A DNA stretch of 64,000 nucleotides from Paragonimus skrjabini miyazakii (taxonomy: Eukaryota; Platyhelminthes; Trematoda; Plagiorchiida; Troglotrematidae), in contig JTDE01000135.1 of the NCBI GenBank assembly GCA_014338405.1, forward strand, positions 124,281 through 188,280, read 5' to 3'. A program made the translations under genes and the position numbers. The notes below the pieces were generated by a model. The model did no database searches. It was not told where the DNA came from and saw nothing but the letters and a program-made list of their open reading frames with translations. Positions 27,101-39,299 of this stretch are shown piece by piece (position 1 is the first letter of the stretch; each line of letters opens with the position of its first letter).

Positions 27101-28660
27101 TAACAGTCTCCATGATCAAACATGAAACTGTCATACTCCTGACAGTCAAGCTCCGATAATAAGTATAATCTGCAGCTAAATTTTGACCGGTCGAGGAAAT
27201 TCCAGATCATTATGATGGCACAACGCTGTTATGTGTGTCGATCTTGTGGCATACAACTCATAAGAGTAAACAATAACCAACCTTATAAATGATGTTAAAA
27301 AAAGTACACATTTCAGCAAAAGACACAATCGTCAAACAGGAATTTTTTCTGCAAGATGACTGACTAACAGTGTGGTACTGTTGAAGATGGGATATCGAAA
27401 TTTTCAGCATACCAGTGCCCCTGACACACTATTAATTAGCCGGTTGACTGACCAACCATATTACAAAAATACTCATAAGGTTACTGTGCCAAAATTTGAG
27501 TGGGGCGGGTGGATAGTAATCGTTAAATGCTGAATGGCGGTTCGAATGTGCTATTGACAAGGCTGAGACGCTAGTCGGACAGTTAATCATGATTGAGCAC
27601 TCAGTCAATCTGCTCGCAGTTCGATGCGTTAACCTTCGAAACCATACGCAGTAGACGTCCCTTCTTATGTGCACTGGTTACAATTAACATCGATCAAACG
27701 CCTTGCTCACACCGTGAGCATCCAGGAAACATGCAGTTCGGTAAGAAAAGTCGTGAGTTCCCTCAGACTGACGCCAACAGTTAAACACTCCATATGACGT
27801 GATTCTTCTAGTTGCATTGAAGAAATTAATGATGCTGCCAGCAGCTTACAAATGACTATTTACTTCGAGACTGCGCTAAACAAAGAGTTCGTGAGTAATG
27901 ACAAATGCGAAGTTGTCAAACAGAAGTTGTCAGATGGCTAAAAGACATCTACGATTAGATGGCTGACAAACTCAGTTTGTCCGTAAGAAGCGGGGAAATT
28001 CGAGGTAGAAGAACAGGGGGGGGATAAGGAAGGATGAGAAAGGATACCCACACGTCATCCGGATTTGAAGAAAAATTACCCGGTTTCTGTAACTGAGGCT
28101 TTGCAAAAGTACTGTCACCAACAGATAAGTCTGAGCACCTGGTTAGGATAACGAGGACATCCACGAATAAAGTTGGCGAAATACTTCCGAGATGAGTTAG
28201 CAAACTGGTTTGTTACTTTGCTCTGTAAGTATTAAACTATGAAATGGAACCTTACTGGACTCTTCATCGTGCTGACGACCTTGTGTGCCTCCTCCCTTTT
28301 GTTCATTTTTAGGACACCGCACAAAAGACTTACTGTTCAAATCAATTCTGGTGCTACCTCACGCGGTAGCACAGTTTAACTGAAATCGTGGGGAAGCACT
28401 ACTAACTAGGTTAGACTCGAATCAGTATGAATGGTTGTCATATATGTGCCCCTACCTGACTATAGTGGTCTACTTCTCACGTCCAAGATAACACCACTTG
28501 TTCTTTGCGGTCTGTCAAGGATGAGACGGTCGGAAATTAGGTAGAACTGTTTTGTAAAATCTATGAAGAAGCTATAGCAAAACTAAGATAAACTCCTCAG
28601 GCCGATCGTCCATGAGTATAGGTAGTGACAGGTTTAGACAACACGCTGAACTCCTTTGGG
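21145..28660. other. Mostly unassigned; possible 5' part of the LINE relic at the left end
   Basis: Minus-strand open frames at 21666-22034 (122 codons) and 21796-22056 lie upstream of the LINE reverse-transcriptase relic and could be its endonuclease region, but no endonuclease motif was recognised. From 22.1 kb on, ORFs are short and unconvincing (for example 26038-26343 on +, 101 codons). A run of eight G residues lies near 28015-28023. No RNA gene was found. Confidence 0.35.
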
Positions 28661-28677
28661 TATTCTTCTGCCAAATA

Positions 28678-28700
28678 CATTCACTTCGCGCAAGTGAATG
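28678..28700. promoter_or_regulatory. Perfect 9-bp inverted repeat upstream of a coding-like island
   Basis: CATTCACTT and AAGTGAATG flank a 5-base CGCGC spacer. It lies 85 bases upstream of the first ATG of the candidate exon at 28785. It could be a protein-binding palindrome or a chance hairpin; position is the only functional hint. Confidence 0.25.
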
Positions 28701-28784
28701 TGACAGTTGGAAAAGGGAAATACGTTGTTTGTAGCACTATGACGTTTTCATCTTTTTCTTTTGTACGCCTGTGCGCGTGAACTC

Positions 28785-28890
28785 ATGACAACAACTCCGA
28801 AGCAGAAAACATTCAGGATGGCCGACCACCTGATGAGCAATCGTCAACGCAAACGACTGGCTGAAGCAAAAGAGCGAGACCATATCAGTA
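28785..28890 (+). CDS. Putative first coding exon, unidentified protein
   Basis: An ATG at 28785 opens a frame of 35 codons with strongly basic, helix-prone composition (RMADHLMSNRQRKRLAEAKE), unlike the surrounding chance ORFs. At its end TA|GTAAGC resembles a splice donor (GT at 28891-28892); reading through gives a stop ten codons later. The protein is not recognised, though the basic stretch would suit a nuclear or nucleic-acid-binding protein. The reading phase at this donor (one base left over) does not fit the acceptor best placed for the larger exon downstream, so either another exon lies between or the two are unrelated. Confidence 0.25.
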
Positions 28891-29345
28891 GTAAGCAGAT
28901 GCGCGTGGTCGGTCGATAGACCAACGTTTGCCCGCGCTTACTGTCGCACCCGTGACACGTACAGGCGGATAGATTGACGGACCAACGCGGGCAGTCTTAT
29001 ACCTGCTATTGGATAAGCAAACATGGGCAAGCACACACGCACTCACAGGGCAAACGCTCCGTCCTGCGCGCACAGGCACGAACAAAATGCTACAAGCCAA
29101 TGCACATACAGCCCGTGTCGGGAGCACTCGTGACGGTGGACGGAGCCGATAAGCCGACGCCGTGTGACCAGTTCGAACGAAGTCGTTGAAATAGCAGCCG
29201 CTGGTCAAATAAAAACGGGTTTGTCGGCAGTTTCCATGTTCGAAAAACCGTTACAAGCGGAGTGGTTATGTCACTCCGTCAAGTGTGTTCGTTTGCTCCT
29301 ACTTACGTCGATCAGTATGTGATTCGGGAATTTTTATGCGCCTAG

Positions 29346-29892
29346 CTGAAACTACGCGCAACCAATCCTTATCCTTGCAGGATTTATATTTTCGCATGTG
29401 GTTCGATTACCGACTCTATGAAGTCCCAACAACCACGGCAACCACCGGAACGTGGTATGGACCAAACTAGGCCGGATGTATATCATCATACAGCGCATCG
29501 AAAACAACTGGAAACCTCTACCTCCCAGATAGGGCAAACCAATAAAACAGGTCAGCAGAGCAAACAAAATGTGAGCGTGAAGTCCGGAGTACCGGAACGG
29601 AAACCGCTTATTGTAACTCGTGCATCCAATACGACGACTGATACTCGTAGACTGCGAACAGGCCCGATCAAAACCAACCCCAAAATGTTCGTGCCGGTCT
29701 CAACCAAAATGGATTTATCGCAGGACGTGACAGGGAAAGGTAGAGCCACTGATACTATACACAAAACTGCCTACCTTTTACCGAATCAGGGACCCAAGAT
29801 TCACCCCTCCTCTTTGGACTCAACCACAAGCACGTTAACCACAGACAGCCAGGAACAGGAACATAGACTAAACTCTGAGGATATAATTCATG
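29346..29892 (+). CDS. Candidate internal exon of an unidentified low-complexity protein
   Basis: The frame is open from 29346 (after a stop at 29343-29345) to a strong donor ATG|GTGAGT at 29893. Inside it, a pyrimidine-rich tract with TTGCAG ends at 29380, a plausible acceptor giving an exon from 29381. If no acceptor is used, an ATG at 29418 gives 160 codons to a stop just past the donor. The composition is rich in Thr, Ser, Gln, Pro and Lys with very few hydrophobic residues (RKQLETSTSQIGQTNKTGQQ), typical of a disordered protein segment and unlike chance ORFs here. No domain, signal peptide or membrane segment is visible. The local sequence is more G+C-rich than average. It is among the two longest frames in the window; the other is a PLE relic. 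No partner exon was identified downstream. Confidence 0.4.
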
Positions 29893-29899
29893 GTGAGTA

Positions 29900-32140
29900 G
29901 TGATGTCTACTTGTTTGTACCTTGTTTTCCATTGGTGGTTGCCATGCTTTTTTAAACCTTGGAGGTATGTTTATCTTTCTGGAGATTTCTGATAAGTAAT
30001 CAAGGATTCTGTTTATCAAAAGTCGAAACACCGCCCACTTTTACTACACTTTACACAATAATAATAAAATATCAGCTGAGGCTGGGTCACACCATAACGA
30101 GTCGTCAGACGTGAGCTTCTTTCTTGTCAGAGCTCACCAGCAATACGGGTCTCTTCTGAGATCGATGATAGAAGGTTGATGTGCGTGTTGGCCGCTGAAT
30201 TATCACATCTAAAATTGTAGTCGTTAATTGTGTTAGGTGTGCTTACAACGTTCATTTTCTTCTTCAGGTAGATCACAGGATTTGAGGTGTTATTTGTTTG
30301 ATATTAGTTATTCCTTTATGAACAGGTTACTATATAAGACCTTATCATGAGTAGTCCGTTTATACAGCTGTGATACGTGCCCTATTCAAATGAATGAGGT
30401 TCGTCTGTTGTCTGTTTTCATTCGACATTGCCTTCACAACGTTTGACTTGCATGATAGCAGCACCTACAGGAGCACCTACATAGCTCACCGATATGTTTT
30501 CGGATTGAATATACCGTTCTCGCTGCACTAGCTTTGACAAGTCACGCATGTTCTGCTAATACAAACGGACTTTTTATCAGAAGTTACACTTTTACTCAAC
30601 TTAGGTTAGTATCGAGGCGGCAGCCAGATGGTCCGGGGATGAATGTTATATTACTGATGCTTGTTACCATAGAATTCTACCTACCTCCAGGATTGAACCA
30701 CCAAGTTGATGATAATCTGTGATTAGACAAGCTGTTGGAAACAGCGCAGATTCAAGCTCAATGACAATCACGTTGGGATAAAATGCTCTTCTTTCTGTAA
30801 GACTCCGATAGATTTTCACTTTGCCAGTCTCCCATAGTTACGTCACCTAAAAGTATTTGGTTGTTCCTAAATGTTAGTTTTTAATCACAACTTGCTGGAT
30901 AATACCGACGATCTATTGACCGTGTTAGCAGGAACTGCGTTAGGTTGAGTCATTTTAATCACTGACGTCAACAGTCAGTATACACAATATTCGTACAAAT
31001 AGCAAAACAGACTGGCAAAATCATTTTTTCTCAGGCCACTATCCATACGTTACAAAATAAGGTGAGCTGAGTAAGTAAAGTTTAGGTGATTTTTGATTAT
31101 CTGGACCTGAATGTGCAGTATACAGTTTGCACAAATATCAGGTCTTTGGAAGGCTTGAACAAACGTAATGTGAGATCATATAGCGCGACCATTGCAAAGA
31201 TTCTTTAATAAGCGTATACATTCAAGACAATATAGTTCCGTATGGTGTCATCTCGTAAGTAAACCTAAGTTGTTCTTATTAGATTTTTCAATGCTTCACT
31301 GGTAGACAAACAAACTCACCTGGAAAAATTCACAATGAATTTTCTCCTGGACACCAAACTGTTGCAATCATTTAGGTATTTAATTTCTCATATATTAATC
31401 TGGTCATCCAATAGGTCATGTCAAGCTACATGTCACAGAACAATTTTAGCAAACACACTTTTGCTCAAATATCACTTAATTAGTAAAGCCTAAGTACGGA
31501 CTACAGGACTCACCTCTAAGTATTAGACGAGATTCACATTCTCGTCTTACTTCCTTCAAGCATGCAGAATGCAGTGGGACGTTACCTAACCCCATATCGA
31601 CCAACGAAACTACTCAGTCGCCGAGGAGACTAAATTTCTTGATGCCTGCACATAGTCAGCTCGCTGCTAAATTCACTGACCGCTGAATTCTGATCAGCCT
31701 TGGGGATTCCTTTGGTGCAAGCTGATAGATCTTTCGTGAACTTGGCGTAAAGCTGGTTGTCAGCCACGTGACATAGGATTGATGTTAATTCAGAGGGAGG
31801 ATTTCCCATCGTTAGTTAACTTGTTCTACTGGTTATGTAGTCCGTAAATAAAGTTTTTCAGTCCATGGTCACTCACATTTGCCCCACGGTCATCGTCTTT
31901 TAGCGCGTGATAACTGTTTTTGGTCATCAAAGGCTAAACCCAATGGATTTATGTAAAAAGAGGGAGCAAACAAATTGGATTAGCTTTGTGCTCCAGGCTG
32001 AATGATCATACGGTATTTCCGCAGGTGCCCATATGTCATCGTTCTCCATGCATCCATGTGGTCCTGTTCACAGAAAGCCCCATTTGACAGGATGTCAGAT
32101 CAACCAAAGTAGTCCAGCTACAAGTGTCAGAATGGATCGT
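29900..32140. other. Non-coding stretch; possible intron after the candidate exon
   Basis: No gene, RNA or repeat is recognised. If the donor at 29893 is used, part or all of this stretch is intron. No coding-like exon with matching phase was found in it. Confidence 0.35.
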
Positions 32141-32141
32141 A

Positions 32142-32425
32142 AATCAGTTCATTATCCCGAACAGCAGCTTCTGACTGTTCTGTTAAAAGTTAACACCACC
32201 CACAGTTAGTCGTAAACCTTAAATCCAAATTAGCTTTTCGGCTAGCCCAAGTGAAACGGAAAATTCAGACTAGATTTTCATTCTTATCAGAGTCGATCGA
32301 CAGTGTACTTCCTGGTCCGGACCAGAAATTACACTCCAGTCCTTGTTTATGTGAAACAGGCATGTTAGCCATAATGCCATTATTCCCACAATGGACATGG
32401 TCACATAATCACATGCAAGCTCAAA
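32142..32425 (+). repeat. Left arm of a large inverted repeat (unnamed family A)
   Basis: About 284 bases match the reverse complement of 33075-33364 at roughly 80-85% by eye. Well-conserved blocks include the string around CACCACCCACAGTTAG, the block around GACAGTGTACTTCCTGG and the block CCATTATTCCCACAATGG. The arms are about 650 bases apart. Open frames crossing the arms share short peptides only because the DNA is repeated. The family was not recognised. Confidence 0.75.
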
Positions 32426-33074
32426 TAAATCGTGTGTATAGTGTTCAGCTTGCCACATCACTTCGAAAAGAGAGTAAACGGATTCACTAGAATCCGTTTA
32501 CTTACCAATGTACGCCCAAACTTTGCGAGTTCACAGGTACTATCGCCTCATGTTAGTATATAAGTATGCCAAACCTCGTAAACATCAGAAGGTCTGAAAT
32601 TCGGTTTGCATTTAGCTTGGCACACTCAACAAATCGTTGCGCAGGCAAACTGACGACCTAGCAATGAGCATGTGGCACGCGCAGTAACCGATGTTTACCT
32701 CAAAAACCGGAATTAAAAGTCGTGAATTAGTTCGTCTGCCTCTGAAGCAGTTGGTGGTGTTATATAAATGACAAGCCTGGAATCACAAATTGGAGTTTGG
32801 TAATGAATTTCTGCTTTCCCTTAAGTCTGAATGCAAAAATACAGTGTTCGCCCTGAAAAGAAAAGTCGGAGAGCGTCCTCTCAACTCTGTATACTTTTTT
32901 AAATTGAAACCATCAACCATCATAGATGCAAAGTTCTTGCGTACTTCAAACTAGTTCTTTAAATTCACTCTGCATAAAGAGAACACCCATTCAGTCTCCC
33001 ATAAGCAAAAGCAAAAAAAATTCCATCACTAAACTTTACAAAGCATTAGATTGTCCGATTGGTGCAATACTGTG

Positions 33075-33364
33075 TTTGAGTTTTGCATGTGAGTATGTGG
33101 CCATGCCCATTGTGGGAATAATGGCATTGTAGCTAACATGCCCGTTTAACATACACAAGGAGCGGGGTGTAATTTCTGGTTCCGGCCAGGAAGTACACTG
33201 TCGATCAGCTCTGATTAGAGTGTGACTCTAGTCTGCTGCTTCCGCTTCAAGTGGGCTGGCCGAACGGCTAATGTGAATTTAAGGTTTACGGCTAACTGTG
33301 GGTGGTGTTCAGTTTTATGGAAACAATCTGAAGCTGCTGGTCGGGGATGATGAACTAATATTTT
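33075..33364 (-). repeat. Right arm of a large inverted repeat (unnamed family A)
   Basis: This is the reverse-complement partner of 32142-32425. It ends about 40 bases before the start of the next inverted repeat at 33403, so the two structures abut. Whether family A is an element end or a separate SINE-like repeat cannot be decided here. The 650-base spacer between the arms holds no recognised gene. Confidence 0.75.
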
Positions 33365-33402
33365 AATCGAAAATTACTACTAAGTAGTTTGGCAGATTTA
33401 TC

Positions 33403-33672
33403 GTTTTAGATGAGACCCAACTGTGAAAAATCCGGGCTTCTGTTAGATTCGAACCAGCAACAGAAATACCATGCCTCAACGCGGCAAGCGCTCTACCAGC
33501 TGAGCTACGAAGCCCCACCGGGTGCTCAGAAATCTCACATTTGGACCTAGTTACCCACCTAACCAACTATGTCATATGAAATCTACTAAGCGATACAGAG
33601 GATTGACTGCTCCGGCAAGATTTCTCGAACAGTTCACGCTGGAAACCACCAACGCCACTGTTGAGTACAGAA
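33403..33672 (-). repeat. tRNA-related repeat (family B), left copy
   Basis: About 265 bases form the mirror image of 33726-33984 at roughly 80-85% by eye, with about 55 bases between the copies, mostly A+T-rich. Each copy holds a tRNA-like segment. Sequence on both sides of the tRNA-like part is conserved between copies, mainly about 145 bases 5' of it, which is unusual because SINE tRNA heads normally sit at the 5' end. The unit may therefore be a chimeric or rearranged SINE. Confidence 0.75.
33434..33515 (-). tRNA. tRNA-like sequence (SINE head or tRNA pseudogene), left copy
   Basis: On the minus strand, a 7-bp acceptor stem GGGCTTC/GAAGCCC closes perfectly. The D arm reads GCTC..GAGC with A-box sequence AGCTCAGCTGGTAGAGCG. 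The anticodon stem is TGCC/GGCA around the 7-base loop GCGTTGA, so the nominal anticodon is GTT, but base 33 is C instead of U. The T loop TTCGAAT is intact, but the T stem is mismatched. The intact A and B boxes would support pol III transcription. It is unlikely to be a working tRNA given the repeat context. Confidence 0.55.
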
Positions 33673-33725
33673 GTTGTATCCATAATTGTATTGTATTAGT
33701 AATTGTATTACTAATTCTGTGCTAA

Positions 33726-33984
33726 ACAGTGGCGTTGGTGGATTACAGTGTGAACTGTTCGAGAAATCCTACCTCGGCAGTCGATCTCCTGGATCATTTA
33801 GTGGATTCCATATGAGACAATGGGATGGGTGGGTAACCGAGTCTAAATGTGACATTCCCGAGCTTCTGACGTGGCTTTGTAGCTCAGCTGGTAGAATGCT
33901 TGCCGCGTTGAGGCATGGTGTTTCTGTCGCTGGTTCGAATCCAGCTGAAGCCCTGACTTTTCACAGTTGGTTCTCATTTAAAAT
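33726..33984 (+). repeat. tRNA-related repeat (family B), right copy
   Basis: Partner of 33403-33672 in opposite orientation. A short A+T-rich centre near 33690-33720 includes the self-complementary TAGTAATTGTATTACTA. The two copies together would fold into a hairpin of about 260 bp if transcribed across. No poly-A or simple-repeat tail of SINE type was seen at the outer end. Confidence 0.75.
33873..33952 (+). tRNA. tRNA-like sequence (SINE head or tRNA pseudogene), right copy
   Basis: Acceptor stem GGCTTTG/TGAAGCC pairs with two G-T pairs. The T arm is perfect, GCTGG-TTCGAAT-CCAGC. The D arm keeps the A-box core AGCTCAGCTGG but its stem is weakened (GAAT). The anticodon arm is the same TGCC-GCGTTGA-GGCA as in the left copy. 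Each copy keeps a part the other has lost (T stem here, acceptor and D stem in the left), as expected for two independently decaying copies. No CCA is encoded. Confidence 0.55.
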
Positions 33985-33999
33985 ACTCGAAAATGTTTT

Positions 34000-36900
34000 C
34001 ATAAACTTCAACCAATATCACCTGTGTACAGTGTGAACTTGAAGGTACTATTAGGTCTTAGCGAAATGTTTCCTCCTGATTATTATCAAATCAACAGTTT
34101 ATTCCACTTGCTTTTTAACCACCCAGCGAAAGGGTGTCAAACTATATAAATTAAGTGTGTAAAAGACCAAGTGGTGTTTCATACACGCACTCAGGACCTA
34201 TCGAGACAGCCACTTTTTGAGGTCCAATACTATGTGCAATCCATGGCCCATAACCAAACATATTGGAACGAGCTAACAGCCTGGATTCCACAAAATAAAC
34301 GCAGGTATTTATCAACAAAAGCATACATTTGGTGACAATAGGTGTTTGTTCCAATCAAATAGCCGACTTTGTTGCCTATGGATATGTACTGCGTTCTGAA
34401 TGTAGATCCTGGATGGACGGGGAAAATGTGTTCACAACGTTGGTTATGTAGTGTTTTATGCTGCATCAGGTGTGTTTACACAAACTAGGTAAACCACAAC
34501 AACCGATTGCAATTTTGAATTACCCCGGAAATACACAGAAATTCGGTTTTCTGTGGAAATCACAGCCAAATGTCATTGTGCTCTTACTCTTAGAAAAAAA
34601 GACAAACGAAAGACTTGGACACAACTGTTTGCTTCTACCACTTGTCATTCAACGACTTACTATCTTTGTTGTTAGACCAGTTTGAATGTACCCGTTGCAT
34701 TTATGTGTATTTTCTCAATTTTCATTATCCTAAAACTAGTATTTCACACACTCTGTTACTGTTGCTCATTGTTATTGTGAATGGTGCATACAACTGCTCC
34801 AGGATGAAATTATATTGCTATCCGTATATTTGTACAGTGAGTGTGTTTATCGTTACGCCATACACCCTATAGATGGGTTATCACATCTACGGCTACAATC
34901 ACGCTCATTCATAGAGAATGGGTGACGGTGGAATAGGCAAAAACAAGGGGAAAATGTTAAACCGAAGTATCTCTGTCAAGATTTTTGGGCCAAACGGGAG
35001 ATATGGATGAATGATATAAACTACTGGATACTAAGAACACGTTTACCAAGCAAATTGGCACGGCCAGCCAGTCAAGTACACACTAGCTGACCCGTTCCAT
35101 ATACAGTGGCATTCAAAGACACCTATGTGACCCGCGTTAAAAAAGTCAGCTGATTTTCGGTTCCCGTTTAAAGTAATGCACTGAAAATTAAGAAAAAACG
35201 TAATTAATTAAAAGGGGCAAAGCAGGATTAACATGCTTGCTTATTGACTGCAAGTTTATGAATTAAAACTTTTCGAAATCCAAGGCAAATTTAGACATCC
35301 GTACTTATGCGTTCGACTTGAAATAATCATCAGCATAAAAGATAGATCCTCCTAGTGACACTTTTCGCTTACGCTCATACTCTACCTGAGCGCCGTGACT
35401 TTACAATACGTACAAACCTATATTGGTTAGTTTTATCTAGTATATGGCTTCGAATAAAATAACTCACATGTGTATTACTCCTGACGGCGATATGCAGGAA
35501 GTAAGGAGTGGAATGGTTGATAAGGCGCTTTAATCAACCTGTAGTTCAGTTGAGTTGTATTATCTTGACCGACTGCTCGTCTCCCACCTTGTGTCGTCTT
35601 GGTGGAGGACCTGGAGTACAAACGCGAATGGCCAGGTATCTGGAGTGCCTATATTAGGCCGACAACTTTCCGTGGAAGGTTTGGATCTGCCACGCTGTTG
35701 GAAACCGGTGGTCCGTAGATGCAGCCTTCTTGCCAAACGTCAGTGCACATATTTCTGCACGCAGCCTGCCAAAATCTCTTTGAAATCACTTGCGTTTGGT
35801 CATCTTTTCCCACACAAGAAGTCACATGCGTACCGAAAACCGCGTAAACTTTGACCACCGTAGCCGTATATCGTGCACCAGTCGAGCAGTGTGGCTGTAC
35901 GTAGAATGTCATTTTGTGTCCATAATTAACTAACCTTATCGATCTGATTCTCAACGACCATGAATGTCAAGGATTGGGGACATATATTTGGCATTATATG
36001 TATGTGTTGAGATGAACATCTCATCAGTCGCTAACGTAATTATCATGAGAGAGATTACCCAGTATAATGCGAAGGAATGAGTCTGCATACTTCCTTTAGT
36101 TATTCGCTGTTGCGTACAGTTCACACTAAATCCAGTGGATTTGCTTTGGCAATCTAGGAGTGTGAATAGAAATGTTGACTTCTTAAGCATACACCCTATC
36201 TCTGTTTATCCAAGATAAACAAAGGCACCGGAGTGTTTGAAAGTTGGACAAACGTTATTTGTAAGCATGTAGTGCACCGGAACTTATGACGGCCAGTCTA
36301 GACCAATTCTCCAAAGTGACGGCCCACAGGCTAGGTCTTTACTGATTGGTTGATTTCGGTTGGTCGTAGTGGATTGAACGAAGGAAGCGACAGCGACAGA
36401 CTACAAAGTTTGATGTGACCTTCTGAAAGAATTATTGTACCAGTAGTTTTCCGAACATATTTCCATTTATTCTGACTCGGTAGTGTTACAAATTTCCCAC
36501 TATTTGTTTGGTTTGAATGTCGTTCGAGCGGAACTGAGACAACTTTATACTTTTATTAGCCACAGTTAGTCAGAATGAACCGTATATCGTGATGGTACAC
36601 TAATTCGCTACCACCGTAAGAGTTAAAATAACTTCAGAAATCCCGTCATTTTAAGATAACGTGTCTTTCGATTATCCGTGAGCCGATAGCTAAAATGTTT
36701 CTTATCAGAATTCCCCGAACAGGAGCAGTCCTCTTTACAACGTCTAATTCAGTCGGACCTTTTGAGACCTCCCAGTTATTTGCCAGTTGTTGGAAATCTC
36801 TAACCGCTACTAGTAAACAGATTCAGTTTGTCAGTCTGCTTACCAGTATTACGCTCCGTAACAACCTACCGCGGTTTCCGGCAGTTCTTGCAAGATGAGG

Positions 36901-39270
36901 CACACGTGATCATATTTAACCCTGAAGTATTCTCAAGCAGAACTCCCGCACACATGCTCACGTTTGCTTGCCATCACAAACCAAATAGGCATTTAATTAA
37001 TCCAGCTTACATTCTCTTAAGACAGGTATACAATTGTGTATAGTTAGGTTGAGCTTGATCATCGCCTTCGCAATCGACCGCATTTTACTGTCAACCTAGT
37101 CACTAGAGTGTATCTGTTTTTGAACCTAAAAACTTGTGCTTGCTGGGTTAAGTCTTACTTGTGAAAAAATGGATGCATTGAGCCTTAAGTGTTTTATTGC
37201 ATCATTGTTTCTTTTTACCACTACCTGTATGGTGGAACAAATAATCGTGTGGTGGCTAACCCGATAGCTTTCGACTGACAGACTAACCTGTTTAAAAAGC
37301 AGAAATCCATTTTTGAATACTGACAAACCGTTTACAATAAGGATACGTGTCCAGTCTAGTTATCGAAAGAGGGGACTGAAATAGCATGTCAAACTCAATA
37401 TGGCAAACTTTTAGGGCACTTTGCTTAGTACTTCAAATTTAACAAACTTTGAGTTTCAAAGTCTAAATTAGGACGTAGATACTAATAAACGACGACCCAC
37501 TTAGGTACAGGTCAACCACAAACTAATTATGCAACGAAACCGTGAAGAAAACAAAATATGCCGATGACTTTGTTGGTTTCCAGAAACCACTTAAAAAGTG
37601 AATACGCATGTCAATTTTTACGCGAGTCAGAAGGCGATCGTACCAAAAACGTGTAGGGTTTCAGCTTCCGGATGCACAATCTTCTAGAGATCAAAAGCTA
37701 GAAGGATGGAAATTTTGGGCTGTTAGCCACCAGATATCATAAAGTACATTCTGTAGAAAACACTTCGAGTAAACAAACGAAAGAAGAGATTTTATTTTGG
37801 AAGTCGGTGACGCTAGTAGTGGCGATGAATTTGTCACCAGAGCCGAATCTCTTCTAACACTTACTGGACATATGTGTTTGTGACAAGCTCCGCTTGTCAT
37901 CCAAAGGAAAAACCTGACATATCGCCAAGTGTGCGGAATATACCTCACAAGAGCTATACAAGAAAATTGCCGGAAACAACCATGGAATAGATCTTTTCAC
38001 GAATTAATTCCTGCTTACGTACGTCTTTTGACTGTTCATCATTAGTTATTCAGTTCAAGCCAATTGCGGCTCTCAGTCTAATAAGACTGCTTCCGCACGA
38101 AGATCGTTATCCACACTATTCTGGAGAACTGTTGTATTCTAAAATATTAAACGATGACGAAAGCAGAAACGCAGCAGCAAATATCGTTTTTGCTACTTTA
38201 AAATTTAGTGACTTTAGAGGAGTGATCGTGAGATGTTAGCATTTACAATCTAGACTTTTCATGGAAACTATTCCAGGACAGCACATGCCTCAGGGCCATT
38301 TAAACTAACCACAAGAGCAGCAGCATGCTTTCGATCGATTGTATCGTGGTTCAGGCAAAGTTGATCGATTCGTGTGTAGATCAGTACACCAATCTTTCAA
38401 ATATTGGCCACGTATTTAAGACGACCGCACGCAAACATTTTCTTTTTTCGACACCATTTTGTAGCCCATCTGGATTTTGTCTCATTCAGTCGAAGTGGTA
38501 TGTGTGAGTGTGAACCAGCCGAATTTTCCACTGACAACAATTCACACGTAACCGACCAAACGTCATTCGAATAGTCGAACAATAGAGATTGAGAGTTTGC
38601 CATCAATTTCAAGCCAACACTGAGACTACCACTGACTGTGTTTGTGTGTTTATACGTATGGTTATATTAAACGAGACGAGGATAAAAGCAACTAGACTTG
38701 AATTGCGCCTACGTTTTCAACAGTCAGACAGCAAGTAGACAGTTACGTTCGGGATGTGTATCAGTAAGATCGCACGATTTCATCGTGTACTTCACAGTCA
38801 CATTTGTTTATGTCTTTTGCGTGACCAGAGTGGCATCTTTAATAGAAATGTTATTGCCATTGATCGCTTGTACATTAGGGTAGAAGCAGCCGGACAGAGA
38901 TGTTAATAGCCAAATTTACGAGTAAAAATCGTAAAATTACGAGCAAAGACACTTGTGGGTTATATCCAACCAACCTGACATTACTGCATTCCGACGGGAT
39001 GAAATCGAGCTAGCTTTACAGTGTTTATGTCGCCTGTTCGAATTTCATTCTTGCTGCTCCGTCTATCTGATAAATCTAATCAAGGACGGAAGTGACTTTT
39101 GTGCAGTGATTTGAATGAAGGGACAACAAACCACACAGACGATTTTTTTCTATTAAGGTTAACTTGCAAAATGATAGCAGAAAGCTTTAGTCAAATAACG
39201 CATCCCTCATTTCTGGATTTTGGGTTATTAAAATGACCGTCGTTCTTATCAAAGGATTGCCTTCAATATG
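34000..39270. other. Non-coding stretch with no recognised gene
   Basis: No protein family or RNA gene could be named. The minus-strand frame 35649-35954 (101 codons) contains FWQAACRNMCTD, faintly like the zinc-finger region of retroelement integrases, but the Cys/His spacing is not there and I do not call it. Other ORFs are below 100 codons and unconvincing. Confidence 0.4.
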
Positions 39271-39299
39271 ATTGTGTACTATCGTTGGCGTGTTATCAT

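Noticed and set aside
28828..28860. CTGATGA with a nearby AAACG, considered as hammerhead
   Set aside because: No stem II pairs between the two and it lies in a plausible coding exon.
35649..35954. Minus-strand frame with FWQAACRNMCTD, considered as retroelement integrase zinc-finger region
   Set aside because: The HHCC spacing is absent and no further integrase block follows.
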